A program made the translations under genes and the position numbers. Under the pieces are notes generated by a model. That model searched no databases, was not told the DNA's origin, and saw nothing but the letters and a program-made list of their open reading frames with translations. Shown in pieces: positions 8,727 to 17,703 of a DNA stretch of 64,000 nt; within the stretch, counting starts at the first letter, position 1, and the number at the start of each line of letters is the position of its first letter. The DNA comes from Colwellia sp. MB3u-45 (lineage in GTDB: Bacteria > Pseudomonadota > Gammaproteobacteria > Enterobacterales > Alteromonadaceae), in contig NZ_JACGVC010000044.1 in the NCBI RefSeq assembly GCF_014077005.1, forward strand, positions 124,001 to 188,000, in the 5' to 3' direction.

Positions 8727-9470
8727 ATGAATTGGTTAGCAAAAATAAATTTCCGCACTGTGGTGATGCGCCTTGGAAGCTTTAGTTCAGCGATTTTACT
8801 GCTGGTGATCCTGGCCATTGTATTCTTCTGCGGCTATCGCCTAGGTAATTTTTATCATGGCTATCAGACTCAGACCTTAGCACAGCAGAAAGCTCGCTTA
8901 GATTTTATCTATCAACAATTAGCTGAGAAGACTCAACACATCAACACGTTAGAAGTTGAGCTTGAAGTTGAACGTATGGCGAATGCACGCAGCCAACAAA
9001 CCTTAAAATTGATTGAACAAGCGCACTTTCAAGTTAAAAAAGAACTCGCTTTTTATGAAAAAGTCATGGCACCTGAGAAACAAGCAAATGGCTTAGTCAT
9101 TGACGGCGTGACCTTAACAAAAAGTCAAAGTCCTGCTCATTACCGTTTTCAAGTGGTGTTGGTGCAACAAGTATTACGTAAGCGTTATGCGAAAGGTTTT
9201 ATTGAGCTAACCATCATTGGGAGTTTAAATAATAAGCCAACGAGTATTGCCTTGTCTGAGTTGACGACACTAAACAAAGACGACCTATCTTTTAGTTTTC
9301 AATACTTTCAAATTATAAGTGGCGAGTTAACCTTACCGGAAAACTTTGTCCCTGAAACCATCAATGTGGCAGCAATATTGCCAAAAACCAGATGGCAAAA
9401 ATATAATCGTATCGATCATAGTTATCCATGGCTGAAAAGTATTGATAATATTACGCAGAGTTCACCATAA
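8727..9470 (+). CDS. Membrane-anchored coiled-coil protein, probably DUF6776 type
   Basis: This 247-aa protein is of unknown function. A basic N-terminus is followed by one strong membrane helix at about residues 16-38, then a Gln/Glu/Leu-rich coiled coil (residues 45-115) and a beta-rich C-terminal domain, which should lie in the periplasm. A similar hypothetical protein, which I believe is classed as DUF6776, often stands just upstream of erpA in gammaproteobacteria, as here. I assign no biochemical role. Confidence 0.75.
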   Translation: MNWLAKINFRTVVMRLGSFSSAILLLVILAIVFFCGYRLGNFYHGYQTQTLAQQKARLDFIYQQLAEKTQHINTLEVELEVERMANARSQQTLKLIEQAHFQVKKELAFYEKVMAPEKQANGLVIDGVTLTKSQSPAHYRFQVVLVQQVLRKRYAKGFIELTIIGSLNNKPTSIALSELTTLNKDDLSFSFQYFQIISGELTLPENFVPETINVAAILPKTRWQKYNRIDHSYPWLKSIDNITQSSP

Positions 9471-9534
9471 TACTTGACTAAAACAGTCAAGTTTAAGATA
9501 ATTACGTCAGTTCATCCGTTTTAAGTTGAGTTAT

Positions 9535-9876
9535 ATGTCAAATACTGAATTACCTATTAAATTTTCCGATGCTGCAGCGACCAAAGTATTATCGTTGATC
9601 ACGGAAGAAGAAAACCCAGACTTGAAATTGCGTGTCTACGTTACAGGCGGCGGCTGCTCAGGATTTCAGTATGGTTTTACCTTTGACGAAAAAGTCAATG
9701 ACGGCGATATGACCATAGTCAAAAAAGGCGTTACTATGGTGATTGACCCCATGAGTTTACAGTATTTAGTTGACGGCGAAGTTGATTATACTGAAGGCTT
9801 GGAAGGCAGTCGTTTCTTGGTAAACAACCCAAATGCGAGTACGACTTGTGGTTGTGGTTCTTCTTTCTCGATTTAA
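9535..9876 (+). CDS. erpA: Iron-sulfur cluster insertion protein ErpA
   Basis: ErpA is an A-type carrier that delivers Fe-S clusters to target apoproteins, including isoprenoid-synthesis enzymes. The 113-aa protein has the three conserved cysteines: one in [11 protein letters not shown] and two in the C-terminal [11 protein letters not shown] chose the ATG at 9535 rather than an in-frame TTG nine bases upstream, because [12 protein letters not shown] matches the usual family start. The gene ends 19 bases before a strong terminator. Confidence 0.96.
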   Translation: MSNTELPIKFSDAAATKVLSLITEEENPDLKLRVYVTGGGCSGFQYGFTFDEKVNDGDMTIVKKGVTMVIDPMSLQYLVDGEVDYTEGLEGSRFLVNNPNASTTCGCGSSFSI

Positions 9877-9894
9877 TCACCATCGATTGCAAAT

Positions 9895-9920
9895 AAAAGC
9901 CGACGACTGTCGGCTTTTTT
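9895..9920 (+). terminator. Rho-independent terminator after erpA
   Basis: A 10-bp perfect stem (AAAAGCCGAC with GTCGGCTTTT) closes a 4-nt loop GACT and ends in six T residues. Confidence 0.88.
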
Positions 9921-10102
9921 GATCTTGGCTTAGCGAGAATTAAAAATCTAATGCCACATCACTAACTTGTCGTTATAAAGCAACAGGCTCTTTGTTTTGC
10001 GTTTTAAAGGCAGTTTATCTTTACACTTACCTAGGGTTTATTCTTGGTGATATGACCCAAATCAGGCGAAGTGATTGCAAGTTAATTACCTTTTATAGAT
10101 AC

Positions 10103-10124
10103 TTATACTAGGTTGATTAATGAT
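10103..10124 (+). repeat. Half copy of the interspersed repeat seen at 18412
   Basis: The 21 bases from 10103 match 18 of the 21 bases at 18412-18432 (core TTATAC...GTTGATTAAT). Only one end is present here, in the upstream region of the M28 peptidase gene. Confidence 0.45.
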
Positions 10125-10165
10125 AACGATACCATCAATAAAAAATAATTCAGTTAAGGAAAAAC

Positions 10166-11575
10166 ATGTTCCCAAAAACAAAATTGATTGCCGGCACTTG
10201 TCTCGCCATTTTAATGAGTGTGGGTAGTTTTGCTACTAGTGCACAACAACTAAATACTGAGCAACAAGCGCAATTAAAGCAGTTAAAAACAACGGCATTG
10301 CAATCAGATTTATCCTACCAATTAATCGAGTCATTAACTACCGAAGTAGGTCATCGCATGATGGGCTCAACAGGGGATAAAAAATCGATAGTATGGGCGG
10401 TTAATAAAATGAAAGCCTTAGGCTTTGATAAAGTATGGACCGAAGAAGTTACCGGCAGCTACTGGTTACGTGGTGAGGCAGAAGCACGCATTGTTGCACC
10501 GTATCCGCATGACGTAGTGGTTTTAGCGCTTGGTGGCAGCATAGGTACAGCTAAAGCAGGTTTGACCGCTGAGATAGCGCATTTTGAAACTTTTGCTGAT
10601 TTAAAAGCAGCACCAGATAATAGCCTAAATGGCAAAATAGCCTTTGTTTCCTATCAAATGGAGCGTCATATCGACGGTAACGGCTATGGCCCTGCTGTTG
10701 GTACGCGCGTTAATGGCGCTGTTGTCGCTGCACAAAAAGGCGCTTCTGCTCTGGTGATGCGCTCAGTAGGAACAGACAATAACCGTACCGCTCATACTGG
10801 GGTCATGCGTTATAAAGATAAAGTTAAACAAATTCCTGCGGCCGCTTTATCAAACCCTGATGCTGATTTATTAGTGAATCAACTTAAGCGTGGCGAAGCC
10901 GTTAGTCTGTATTTGAACATGACGGCTAGAACTAAAGCTGAAGTTGTTGCAACATCGGCCAATGTTATTGGCGAGTTTACCGGTAGTGAGTTTCCAGAAG
11001 AAATTGTCGCCTTAGGTGCTCATCTAGACAGTTGGGATGTAGGCACAGGCGCATTAGACGATGGCTTAGGTATCGGTATGGTCATGGCGGCAGCGCATCA
11101 CATTGGGCAATTGCCTGAACGTCCAAAACGCAGCATTCGAGTGATTTTATTCGCCGCTGAAGAAGTGGGTTTATTAGGCGCGAAGCAATATGTCAAAGAT
11201 CATAAAGATGATATGGCGGCGCATGTTATTGGTGCTGAGTGGGATTTTGGCATAGGGCGTATATACAAAATGACCCCGGGTGTTGGTGCACAATCGCTCA
11301 ATGCAATACGTGAATTAGCGCAGTACTTGGCCCCAATGGGTGTAGCGCTTGCACCAGAGAATAATGCCAAAGGTCAGTCGGATATGAGCGCGTTAAGTGA
11401 CGCAGGTATGCCAAGCATTGACTTTGCACCAGACGGCTCAAATTACTTTGATTATCACCATACTGAAAATGATACTTTGGACAAAGTTGAACCTGAAGCA
11501 CTCAAGGTCAATACCGCCATTTATACTATGTATGCCTACTTTGCCGCACAAGCTATGGTGGGCTTTAGAAAGTAA
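10166..11575 (+). CDS. Exported M28 metallopeptidase, carboxypeptidase Q-like
   Basis: This is a secreted zinc peptidase of family M28. A signal peptide (cleavage probably after FATSA, about residue 26) precedes a PA-type inserted domain (about residues 110-260) and the catalytic domain. Metal ligands and catalytic acids are visible: His and Asp in GAHLDSWDVGTGALDDG, Glu-Glu in FAAEEVGLLG, Asp in EWDFGIG and the final His in YHHTENDT. The layout, the 469-aa length and the HLDSWDVG box resemble vertebrate carboxypeptidase Q (plasma glutamate carboxypeptidase, subfamily M28B) rather than the shorter bacterial aminopeptidases. The substrate is unknown. The gene stands alone. Confidence 0.9.
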   Translation: MFPKTKLIAGTCLAILMSVGSFATSAQQLNTEQQAQLKQLKTTALQSDLSYQLIESLTTEVGHRMMGSTGDKKSIVWAVNKMKALGFDKVWTEEVTGSYWLRGEAEARIVAPYPHDVVVLALGGSIGTAKAGLTAEIAHFETFADLKAAPDNSLNGKIAFVSYQMERHIDGNGYGPAVGTRVNGAVVAAQKGASALVMRSVGTDNNRTAHTGVMRYKDKVKQIPAAALSNPDADLLVNQLKRGEAVSLYLNMTARTKAEVVATSANVIGEFTGSEFPEEIVALGAHLDSWDVGTGALDDGLGIGMVMAAAHHIGQLPERPKRSIRVILFAAEEVGLLGAKQYVKDHKDDMAAHVIGAEWDFGIGRIYKMTPGVGAQSLNAIRELAQYLAPMGVALAPENNAKGQSDMSALSDAGMPSIDFAPDGSNYFDYHHTENDTLDKVEPEALKVNTAIYTMYAYFAAQAMVGFRK

Positions 11576-11598
11576 AGCATTGCAATTGTGCTAAGTTA

Positions 11599-11626
11599 GC
11601 CCTTGGGTAAATGAGGGCAGTTTTTG
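11599..11626 (+). terminator. Weak terminator after the M28 peptidase gene
   Basis: A 5-bp stem GCCCT/AGGGC with a 10-nt loop is followed by AGTTTTTG. It is correctly placed 24 bases after the stop, but the stem is short. Confidence 0.45.
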
Positions 11627-11967
11627 TTATAGCACAGGCAAATTGCAGTTTGGTATGTTCGATTGAATGCAAAGTTCAATTGAGCGCAACTGCGGTTTGC
11701 CTTTTGTTAAATTTTAGCAATCTCCCAGTGATCAAAATTCGCTTATCTGATTGCGATCAACATCAAAGTCTTTAGCGTTAATCGCTTTAGCCATTAGCGG
11801 ACAAAAGCCACTTATAGGTATTTATGTTGATATGTTATTTACTTGAAGTTAAACCAGTTAAACCAGCTAAATAAGATAAGTTAGTTACCTGCTTCAAAGT
11901 AACTTACCTCAAGTGTGAAAAAATACTATGAGCGGTTTACTAAGTTATTTCTGCTAACGGCCGATAT

Positions 11968-12030
11968 AAAGCATGACCTAACTTAAAGCATGACCTAACT
12001 TGAGTTACACCCTGAATCACACCTTGAATT
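11968..12030 (+). repeat. Tandem duplications upstream of motX
   Basis: A 17-bp unit, AAAGCATGACCTAACTT, occurs twice head to tail without mismatch (11968-11984 and 11985-12001). Right after it a 12-bp unit is repeated with two mismatches (ACACCCTGAATC at 12007, ACACCTTGAATT at 12019). The rest of the 11627-11967 gap shows no gene. Confidence 0.75.
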
Positions 12031-12052
12031 ACAAATTGTGCAAAGAGGCATT

Positions 12053-12670
12053 ATGCAAAAACTACTTATCGCGATCTTATTGATAATAACTCATGTTATG
12101 AGTGCCTCTGCTGCTGAATTGAGGGCGGTGCAAATTTATAGTGATAACGTCTTGCTTGATTTAATAAAAGAAAACAAGCATTTAAGCCAAGTAGTTATTG
12201 ATGACTGTCAACTGGTGCAAGATATTGAAGCGCGAGCGGTAAAGGCGCAAATGCCAGGCTATCAGTTCCTTTGGGGGGATATGCTTGCCTACGGTGTTTG
12301 CATAAAAAAAGATGTACCTTTGGGCTTACATTATATGCAAGCGGCAGCCGATCAGGGATTACCTGAAGCGTTAGAGCAAATGGGTCGCTATTATCATCTG
12401 GGTAAATTCGTACAAGTAGATATTCATCAAGCTATTACTTTTCTTAAAGAATCATCAGCATTGAATAACATAAAAGCACAGCTTAGATTAGCCAATATTT
12501 ATTTAGCCGGTCATGGTAGCCCGTTGGATTTCCCTCAGCTATATACGCAATTACACCAATCAGTGACTGACGACAAAAAAACGCATAAAGTTATCGCTCA
12601 GCACTTAGCAAAGCTAACGGAAAAAATGCCTGAACGTGTGGTCAATGCCGCCAAAAATGGCAAGTATTAA
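12053..12670 (+). CDS. motX: Sodium-driven flagellar motor protein MotX
   Basis: MotX is a periplasmic component of the T ring around the polar, Na+-driven flagellar motor and helps place the PomA/PomB stator in Vibrio-type motors. The 205-aa protein has a signal peptide ending near SASAAE, then Sel1/TPR-like repeats (GLHYMQAAADQGLPEALEQMGRYY, AITFLKESSALNNIKAQLRLANIYL). It has the MotX signatures ENKHL, DDCQLVQDI and GDMLAYGVC, with two cysteines that can pair. I start at ATG 12053 because AGAGG lies just before it; a GTG 15 bases earlier is also in frame. motX upstream of rnr is the order I recall from Shewanella. No other motor gene is in the window. Confidence 0.93.
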   Translation: MQKLLIAILLIITHVMSASAAELRAVQIYSDNVLLDLIKENKHLSQVVIDDCQLVQDIEARAVKAQMPGYQFLWGDMLAYGVCIKKDVPLGLHYMQAAADQGLPEALEQMGRYYHLGKFVQVDIHQAITFLKESSALNNIKAQLRLANIYLAGHGSPLDFPQLYTQLHQSVTDDKKTHKVIAQHLAKLTEKMPERVVNAAKNGKY

Positions 12671-12755
12671 AGGCTCAAGTCGATAAACCGTACTTTTGCG
12701 AATGTTTCAACTTTTATCTCGCTAGGTGTTAAGCAGCTCAATACGCCGCACAAGC

Positions 12756-12781
12756 CTGCATATTGAAGTGGCTTGGGTATA
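12756..12781 (+). repeat. Interspersed repeat, copy upstream of rnr
   Basis: A 26-bp sequence that runs from CTGCATATT to GGCTTGGGTATA matches 15304-15329, downstream of rnr, with one mismatch and in the same orientation. Only the right half of the palindrome seen at 15281 is conserved here. Confidence 0.7.
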
Positions 12782-12827
12782 TAGTTAATCTACGATATAC
12801 TAAACAAAAAACCATTATTGAATAAAT

Positions 12828-15275
12828 GTGACCAAAAACGACCCGCACCAACAGCGAGAAGCTGACAAATATGACAAGCCAGTAGCGAGCCGTGAGCTGC
12901 TATTGTCTCTGATCGAAAAATCAAACATCCCACCGACGTTTAAAGCCCTTGTGAGTCAATTGCAATATACTGATGACGACATGGTAGTGGGAGTGAAGCA
13001 TCGATTACGTGCTATGGAAAACAGTGGTCAAATTGTGTTTAATAAATTTAAGCAATATGCCATAGCAAAACTTAGTGATGTGTTGACCGGCAAAGTTATT
13101 GGTCATCGTGATGGTTTTGGCTTTTTCTCTCCCGACAATGGTGACAAAGATTTTTATATTTCTTCTTATGAAATGAAACGGGTGATCCATGGTGATATTG
13201 CTGAAGCGATATTACTTGATCGCAGCGATCGTAAAGGTCGTAAAGAAGTTAAAATACTCGATGTTATTAAACCTCGCACTGCCGGTGTTGTTGGTCGATT
13301 CTTTGTTGATCATCATATCGCCTGCGTGATCCCAGATGATGCGCGTATTCCACAAGAAATTCTGATCCAACCCGATAAAAAGCTAGGCGCTCGTCATGGT
13401 GAAGTCGTGGTGGTTAACATTATTCAAAGACCTACCAAACGCTCGAACGCCGTTGGTGAAGTGATTGAAGTGCTCGGTGAACACATGGCACCAGGCATGG
13501 AAATTGAAATTGCCTTGCGTGCACACGACTTGCCCAACCAGTTTTCTGCTGAAGTGATTGCTGAAGTTAGCGGTATTGCTGATGAAGTTGAAGAATCAGC
13601 CAAAGCGCCAAGAGTTGATCTCCGTGACTTACCCCTAGTGACCATCGATGGCGAAGACGCCCGAGATTTTGACGATGCGGTTTATTGCCACCCCAATGCT
13701 GATGGTGGCTGGACCTTATGGGTGGCTATAGCGGATGTTAGCTATTATGTGCGTAATAAAACCGCATTAGATGAAGAAGCCATTTCTCGTGGTAATTCGG
13801 TGTATTTTCCTAGCCAAGTTATTCCTATGTTGCCGGAAAAACTCTCTAATGGACTGTGTTCATTAAACCCGGATGTTGATCGCCTTTGTATGGTTTGTGA
13901 AATGACCATCAGCGCAGCGGGAGATCTAGCAGGATCTAAATTTTATCCTGCTGTGATGAACTCTAAAGCGCGTTTCACTTATAGTAAAGTGGCGACCATT
14001 CTAGGGGTGAACCCAGAACAAAAAGATGAAGACTATCGCGCGGAATTACGCACACAATACCAGGCCTTGATTCCTGATTTAGAAAACCTCAATACCATGT
14101 ATCACGTGCTAGCGGCTGCTCGTACTAAGCGCGGCGCTATTGCCTTTGAAACCACAGAATCACAGTTTCTCTTTAACAGCGAGAGAAAAATAGAGTCTAT
14201 TGTGGCTATGGTGCGTAATGACGCGCATAAAATCATTGAAGAGTGCATGATTTTAGCCAATGTTGCGACCGCAGAGTTTATTGAAAAACATAAAAAACCC
14301 GGTTTATTCCGTGTTCATGATAAGCCTAGCGAAGATAAATATAATAACTTTATCAGCTACGTAAACGAGCTAGGGCTTGATTTATCTTCGATGGGAGAAA
14401 CCAAAGCACAACCTGAACCTATGGATTATTGCCATATTTTAGAGAAAATAGCTAACCGACCAGATCAAGAGCTTATTCAAACCATGCTCTTGCGCTCAAT
14501 GCGCCAAGCCGTTTATCAAAGTGAAAATATAGGTCACTTTGGCTTAGCATTACCCTCGTATAGCCATTTTACTTCGCCGATACGCCGTTACCCAGATTTA
14601 GTTGTGCATCGTGTGATTAAAGCCATTTTAGATGAGCAAGCACAACATGAAGCCAATGCTGGTGCACATAGTTATACACCCGAAGCAGTCATAGAACTGG
14701 GTGAACATTGCTCAATGACTGAACGCCGTGCTGATGACGCCACGCGTGATGTTTCTGATTGGCTAAAATGTGAATATATGCAAGATCATGTCGGCGATAC
14801 TTTTACTGGTGTGATCTCAACGGTAACTAACTTTGGTTTATTTGTTCGTTTAGCCGACCTACATATCGAAGGCTTAGTACATATTACCTCGCTAGGTCAT
14901 GACTATTATCATTTTGATGATGTACGTATGTGCTTAACCGGTGAAAATACCGGCGCTAAATATCACATCGGTGATACGGTAGAAGTACAAGTTGCCGCGG
15001 TTAATCTTGATGAGAAAAAAATCGATTTAGCCTTAGCGGGTGAAAACGCCGTCACTAAACGTGCTAAACCGGCAGCAAAAGGTAAAAGCAGCGATAAGCA
15101 TAAACGTGGCAAAGGCACTGCTGGCAAGGCCAAGGCAGAAAGTGAACAAGCTAAGCCAAATAAAAAGTCAGCTAAACCTGATGATAAAGCGAGTGACAAA
15201 ACCACGACTAAAGCCAAAAAGCGCAAGGCAAGAAAAAAACGTCCTGGTAAAAATGCTCGTAAAACAACCGATTAG
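12828..15275 (+). CDS. rnr: Ribonuclease R
   Basis: RNase R is a processive 3'-5' exoribonuclease that degrades structured RNA and serves in trans-translation and cold adaptation. The 815-aa protein has an N-terminal helix-turn-helix-like region, cold-shock domains (about 80-240), the RNB catalytic domain beginning near residue 268 with VTIDGEDARDFDDAVY (the metal-binding aspartates), an S1 domain (about 650-735) and a long Lys-rich tail (about 745-815). Only a GTG is available as a start: the ATG two bases earlier runs straight into TGA. The alignment from MTKNDPHQQREADKYDKPVASRE onward supports this start. An interspersed repeat flanks it on each side. Confidence 0.96.
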   Translation: MTKNDPHQQREADKYDKPVASRELLLSLIEKSNIPPTFKALVSQLQYTDDDMVVGVKHRLRAMENSGQIVFNKFKQYAIAKLSDVLTGKVIGHRDGFGFFSPDNGDKDFYISSYEMKRVIHGDIAEAILLDRSDRKGRKEVKILDVIKPRTAGVVGRFFVDHHIACVIPDDARIPQEILIQPDKKLGARHGEVVVVNIIQRPTKRSNAVGEVIEVLGEHMAPGMEIEIALRAHDLPNQFSAEVIAEVSGIADEVEESAKAPRVDLRDLPLVTIDGEDARDFDDAVYCHPNADGGWTLWVAIADVSYYVRNKTALDEEAISRGNSVYFPSQVIPMLPEKLSNGLCSLNPDVDRLCMVCEMTISAAGDLAGSKFYPAVMNSKARFTYSKVATILGVNPEQKDEDYRAELRTQYQALIPDLENLNTMYHVLAAARTKRGAIAFETTESQFLFNSERKIESIVAMVRNDAHKIIEECMILANVATAEFIEKHKKPGLFRVHDKPSEDKYNNFISYVNELGLDLSSMGETKAQPEPMDYCHILEKIANRPDQELIQTMLLRSMRQAVYQSENIGHFGLALPSYSHFTSPIRRYPDLVVHRVIKAILDEQAQHEANAGAHSYTPEAVIELGEHCSMTERRADDATRDVSDWLKCEYMQDHVGDTFTGVISTVTNFGLFVRLADLHIEGLVHITSLGHDYYHFDDVRMCLTGENTGAKYHIGDTVEVQVAAVNLDEKKIDLALAGENAVTKRAKPAAKGKSSDKHKRGKGTAGKAKAESEQAKPNKKSAKPDDKASDKTTTKAKKRKARKKRPGKNARKTTD

Positions 15276-15280
15276 TCATA

Positions 15281-15329
15281 TATACCCAAAGCACTTGCTG
15301 AATCTGCATATTCAAGTGGCTTGGGTATA
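15281..15329 (+). repeat. Imperfect palindromic repeat between rnr and rlmB
   Basis: The left arm TATACCCAAAGCACTTG pairs with the right arm CAAGTGGCTTGGGTATA (15 of 17 positions). The right half, with its inner part, recurs upstream of rnr. It looks like a short miniature intergenic element of the REP/MITE kind. No T-run follows. Confidence 0.75.
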
Positions 15330-15411
15330 GGCCTTAGCAGGTGGCTGTGTTAGCAAATGCAATGCAGACAAGCTTTTAAAGTAATTAATTAATAGAGAAA
15401 GAAATAAGTTT

Positions 15412-16170
15412 ATGGCAAAGCAAGAAGAATTAGTATTTGGCATCCATGCGGTAAAAGCTTTGATTGAAAATGCACCTGAACGATTTATTGAGTTATGGCT
15501 ACTTAAAGGTCGTGAAGACGACCGGTTGATGCCGATTATTAACTTAGCGCAACAATACGGTATACCTGCACAAATGGCGAGTCGTAAAGTACTGGATGAT
15601 AAAAGTGAAGGTGATCAGCACCAAGGTGTTGTGGCACGAGTTAAACCAGGAAAAGTCTTCACTGAAGCCGATTTAGATGACATTCTTGCTGAAGCAGCAG
15701 GTAAAGATCAAGCACCATTTCTATTGATTTTAGATGGCGTGACCGACCCGCATAACTTAGGCGCATGTTTACGAAATGCTGATGCGGCTGGTGTGCAAGC
15801 GATTATTGTGCCGAAAGATAATGCCGCTCGCTTGAGTGCAATCGTCCGCAAAGTCGCCGTTGGTGCCGCAGAAGCTGTGCCTTTAGTGCAAGTGACTAAT
15901 TTATCAAGAACCATGAAAGCGTTACAACAAATGGGTGTATGGATTATTGGCACCGCGGGTGAAACCGAGACTTGTCTTTATGATGTCAAACTCGCTGGGC
16001 CCATGGCCTTAGTGATGGGAGCAGAAGGTAAAGGCATGCGCCGTTTAACTCGCGAGAATTGCGATCAATTGGTTAAGCTACCTATGGCGGGTAGCGTCTC
16101 TAGCTTAAACGTTTCAGTAGCAACCGGTATTTGTTTATTTGAAATTGTACGACAACGTTTAACGGTTTAA
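15412..16170 (+). CDS. rlmB: 23S rRNA (guanosine-2251-2'-O)-methyltransferase
   Basis: RlmB is a SPOUT-family enzyme that methylates G2251 in the peptidyl-transferase P loop of 23S rRNA. The 252-aa protein has an N-terminal L30e-like substrate-binding domain and the C-terminal knotted domain with its three motifs: [34 protein letters not shown] and [18 protein letters not shown]. It follows rnr by 136 bases, as in E. coli. Confidence 0.95.
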   Translation: MAKQEELVFGIHAVKALIENAPERFIELWLLKGREDDRLMPIINLAQQYGIPAQMASRKVLDDKSEGDQHQGVVARVKPGKVFTEADLDDILAEAAGKDQAPFLLILDGVTDPHNLGACLRNADAAGVQAIIVPKDNAARLSAIVRKVAVGAAEAVPLVQVTNLSRTMKALQQMGVWIIGTAGETETCLYDVKLAGPMALVMGAEGKGMRRLTRENCDQLVKLPMAGSVSSLNVSVATGICLFEIVRQRLTV

Positions 16171-16247
16171 CGCATTGAGTATTAACCTCAAGCTGAATTT
16201 TTTCGTTTCGATGAATTTAGCTTGAAGTGCTTTTGTTTAAGCTGATC

Positions 16248-16281
16248 CTAACCCGCATAAATACTTTTTTATGCGGGTTAG
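16248..16281 (+). terminator. Strong hairpin after rlmB, probable terminator
   Basis: A perfect 14-bp stem (CTAACCCGCATAAA with TTTATGCGGGTTAG) closes a 6-nt loop. It lies 77 bases after rlmB. A T-run is inside the stem and loop rather than after it, so termination efficiency is uncertain. Confidence 0.6.
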
Positions 16282-16486
16282 TTCATGCTTACTAGTCTTT
16301 CCTTCGCATTATTGCTTGTCTCGTTAAGTATGAAAATCCTTCACCTATTGGCTCACCATAAGTAAAAACAAGCTTTGAAGCGACCAAATTTAGCGCTGTT
16401 ATGCTAGTTGTCTGTGGACCTAAAATCATTTAAGTTAATGAATTTTAAGTTTAAAATTAAATAAAAAAACAATATACAGCATCTTC

Positions 16487-16515
16487 TTGCCTTTTTTGCT
16501 CATTTTCCCTACAAT
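16487..16515 (+). promoter_or_regulatory. Sigma-70 promoter of the rpsF operon
   Basis: A -35 box TTGCCT (16487-16492) and a -10 box TACAAT (16510-16515) are separated by exactly 17 bases. They sit about 95 bases before rpsF in an AT-rich region. Confidence 0.7.
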
Positions 16516-16550
16516 ACGCCTCCTTAATTCAGCCTGAACTTTTGTTCCTT

Positions 16551-16601
16551 GCCTCAACTGGTGTTGGCTGAGCCAGACAATGAGGCTACAACCGTAAGGA
16601 G
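16551..16601 (+). promoter_or_regulatory. rpsF leader hairpin, possible S6:S18 autoregulatory site
   Basis: GCCTCA (16551-16556) pairs with TGAGGC (16581-16586), and CTGG (16558-16561) with CCAG (16573-16576), forming a two-part stem. It is followed by ACCGTAAGGAG, which contains a CCG trinucleotide and the ribosome-binding site. S6:S18 autoregulatory leaders in bacteria use a stem with an exposed CCG. The match here is by position and general form only. Confidence 0.4.
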
Positions 16602-16607
16602 CTCGTA

Positions 16608-17051
16608 ATGCGTCATTACGAAATCGTATTTATGGTTCACCCTGATCAGAGTGAACAAGTACCAGCTATGATTCAGCGTTACAGTGACATTGTCACTAAT
16701 GCTGAAGGCAAAATCCACCGTCTTGAAGACTGGGGCCGTCGCCAATTAGCTTACCCAATCAATAAATTGCACAAAGCACACTATGTTTTAATTAACATTG
16801 AAGCGCCCCAAGCAGCTATTGATGAACTAGAAACTTCTTTCCGTTACAACGATGTAGTTATTCGTAACATGATTATGCGCACTAAAGACGCGGTTACTGA
16901 AGCTTCAGCTATGGCTGTTGCTAAAGAAGACCGTCGTGATGAGCGTCGCGAAGTGAAGAAAGAGGTTACTGAAGCACCAGCTACTGAAGCATCAGATGTT
17001 GAAGCACCAGTTGCTGAAGCACCAGCAGAAGAAGCTGCGAGCGAAGAATAA
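16608..17051 (+). CDS. rpsF: 30S ribosomal protein S6
   Basis: S6 is a small-subunit protein that binds S18 on the platform. The 147-aa protein has the S6 ferredoxin-like fold ([52 protein letters not shown]) and an Ala/Glu/Pro-rich acidic tail of about 35 residues ending in Glu-Glu. In E. coli the C-terminal Glu-Glu is extended by RimK. It is the first gene of rpsF-priB-rpsR-rplI, behind a good promoter and an AAGGAG ribosome-binding site. Confidence 0.97.
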   Translation: MRHYEIVFMVHPDQSEQVPAMIQRYSDIVTNAEGKIHRLEDWGRRQLAYPINKLHKAHYVLINIEAPQAAIDELETSFRYNDVVIRNMIMRTKDAVTEASAMAVAKEDRRDERREVKKEVTEAPATEASDVEAPVAEAPAEEAASEE

Positions 17052-17058
17052 GTAACCT

Positions 17059-17391
17059 GTGACCAATTCTCTACCTATGAATAATAGCCAAGAGAATTGC
17101 TTGGTGTTGACCGGACAGGTGCTAAAAGTACCTAAAACGTCAACCAGCCCAGCGGGTATTCAACATTGTCAGTTTTCAATGGACCACAAGTCCATACAAA
17201 ATGAGGCCGGCATGAACAGACAAGCGTTTGTTCGAATACAAGTTGTTGCAACAGGTAAAGTGTCACAACACTTAACTCGTGATTTAATTGAAGGCTGTAA
17301 TGTTAGAGTGACTGGTTTTATAAACCGTCATGAATCTAGAAACGGAAATCCGCTTTTAGTATTACATGCCCAACAAATTGAAATGATTTAA
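17059..17391 (+). CDS. priB: Primosomal replication protein PriB
   Basis: PriB is a small OB-fold single-stranded-DNA-binding protein of the PriA replication-restart primosome. The 110-aa protein has the features of the family: LVLTGQVLK, SPAGIQHCQF, NRQAFVRIQVVATG, VRVTGFINRHESRNG and HAQQIEMI at the end. The start is uncertain: GTG 17059 gives MTNSL, like E. coli MTN-L but with a short insertion, while ATG 17077 would remove six residues. It lies between rpsF and rpsR, the standard position. Confidence 0.92.
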   Translation: MTNSLPMNNSQENCLVLTGQVLKVPKTSTSPAGIQHCQFSMDHKSIQNEAGMNRQAFVRIQVVATGKVSQHLTRDLIEGCNVRVTGFINRHESRNGNPLLVLHAQQIEMI

Positions 17392-17455
17392 TTTAGGCTA
17401 TTTTTATTTAACGGTGTTTTCACCTTAATAACTTAAGCCATATTAGGAGAAATCC

Positions 17456-17683
17456 ATGTCTCGTTTTTTTAGACGTCGCAAGTTCTGCCGCTTTTCAGCG
17501 GAAGGTGCTGCTGCAATCGATTATAAAGATACAGCTGTACTAAAAAACTATATCACTGAAAGTGGTAAAATTGTTCCTAGCCGTATTACTGGTACAAGTG
17601 CTAAATATCAACGTCAACTTGGTCGTGCGATCAAGCGTGCTCGTTACTTAGCGTTATTACCATATACTGATTTACATAAGTAA
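17456..17683 (+). CDS. rpsR: 30S ribosomal protein S18
   Basis: S18 is a 75-aa basic protein of the 30S platform, partner of S6. The N-terminal [10 protein letters not shown], the [12 protein letters not shown] loop and [18 protein letters not shown] are diagnostic. A good ribosome-binding site (TAGGAGAAA) precedes the ATG. Confidence 0.98.
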   Translation: MSRFFRRRKFCRFSAEGAAAIDYKDTAVLKNYITESGKIVPSRITGTSAKYQRQLGRAIKRARYLALLPYTDLHK

Positions 17684-17703
17684 CCTAAAAAGGGGTTTTG
17701 AAA

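Noticed and set aside
14963-15226. Minus-strand open frame opposite the Lys-rich tail of rnr
   Set aside because: Leu/Ala-rich only because it complements Lys/Ala codons; a shadow of rnr.
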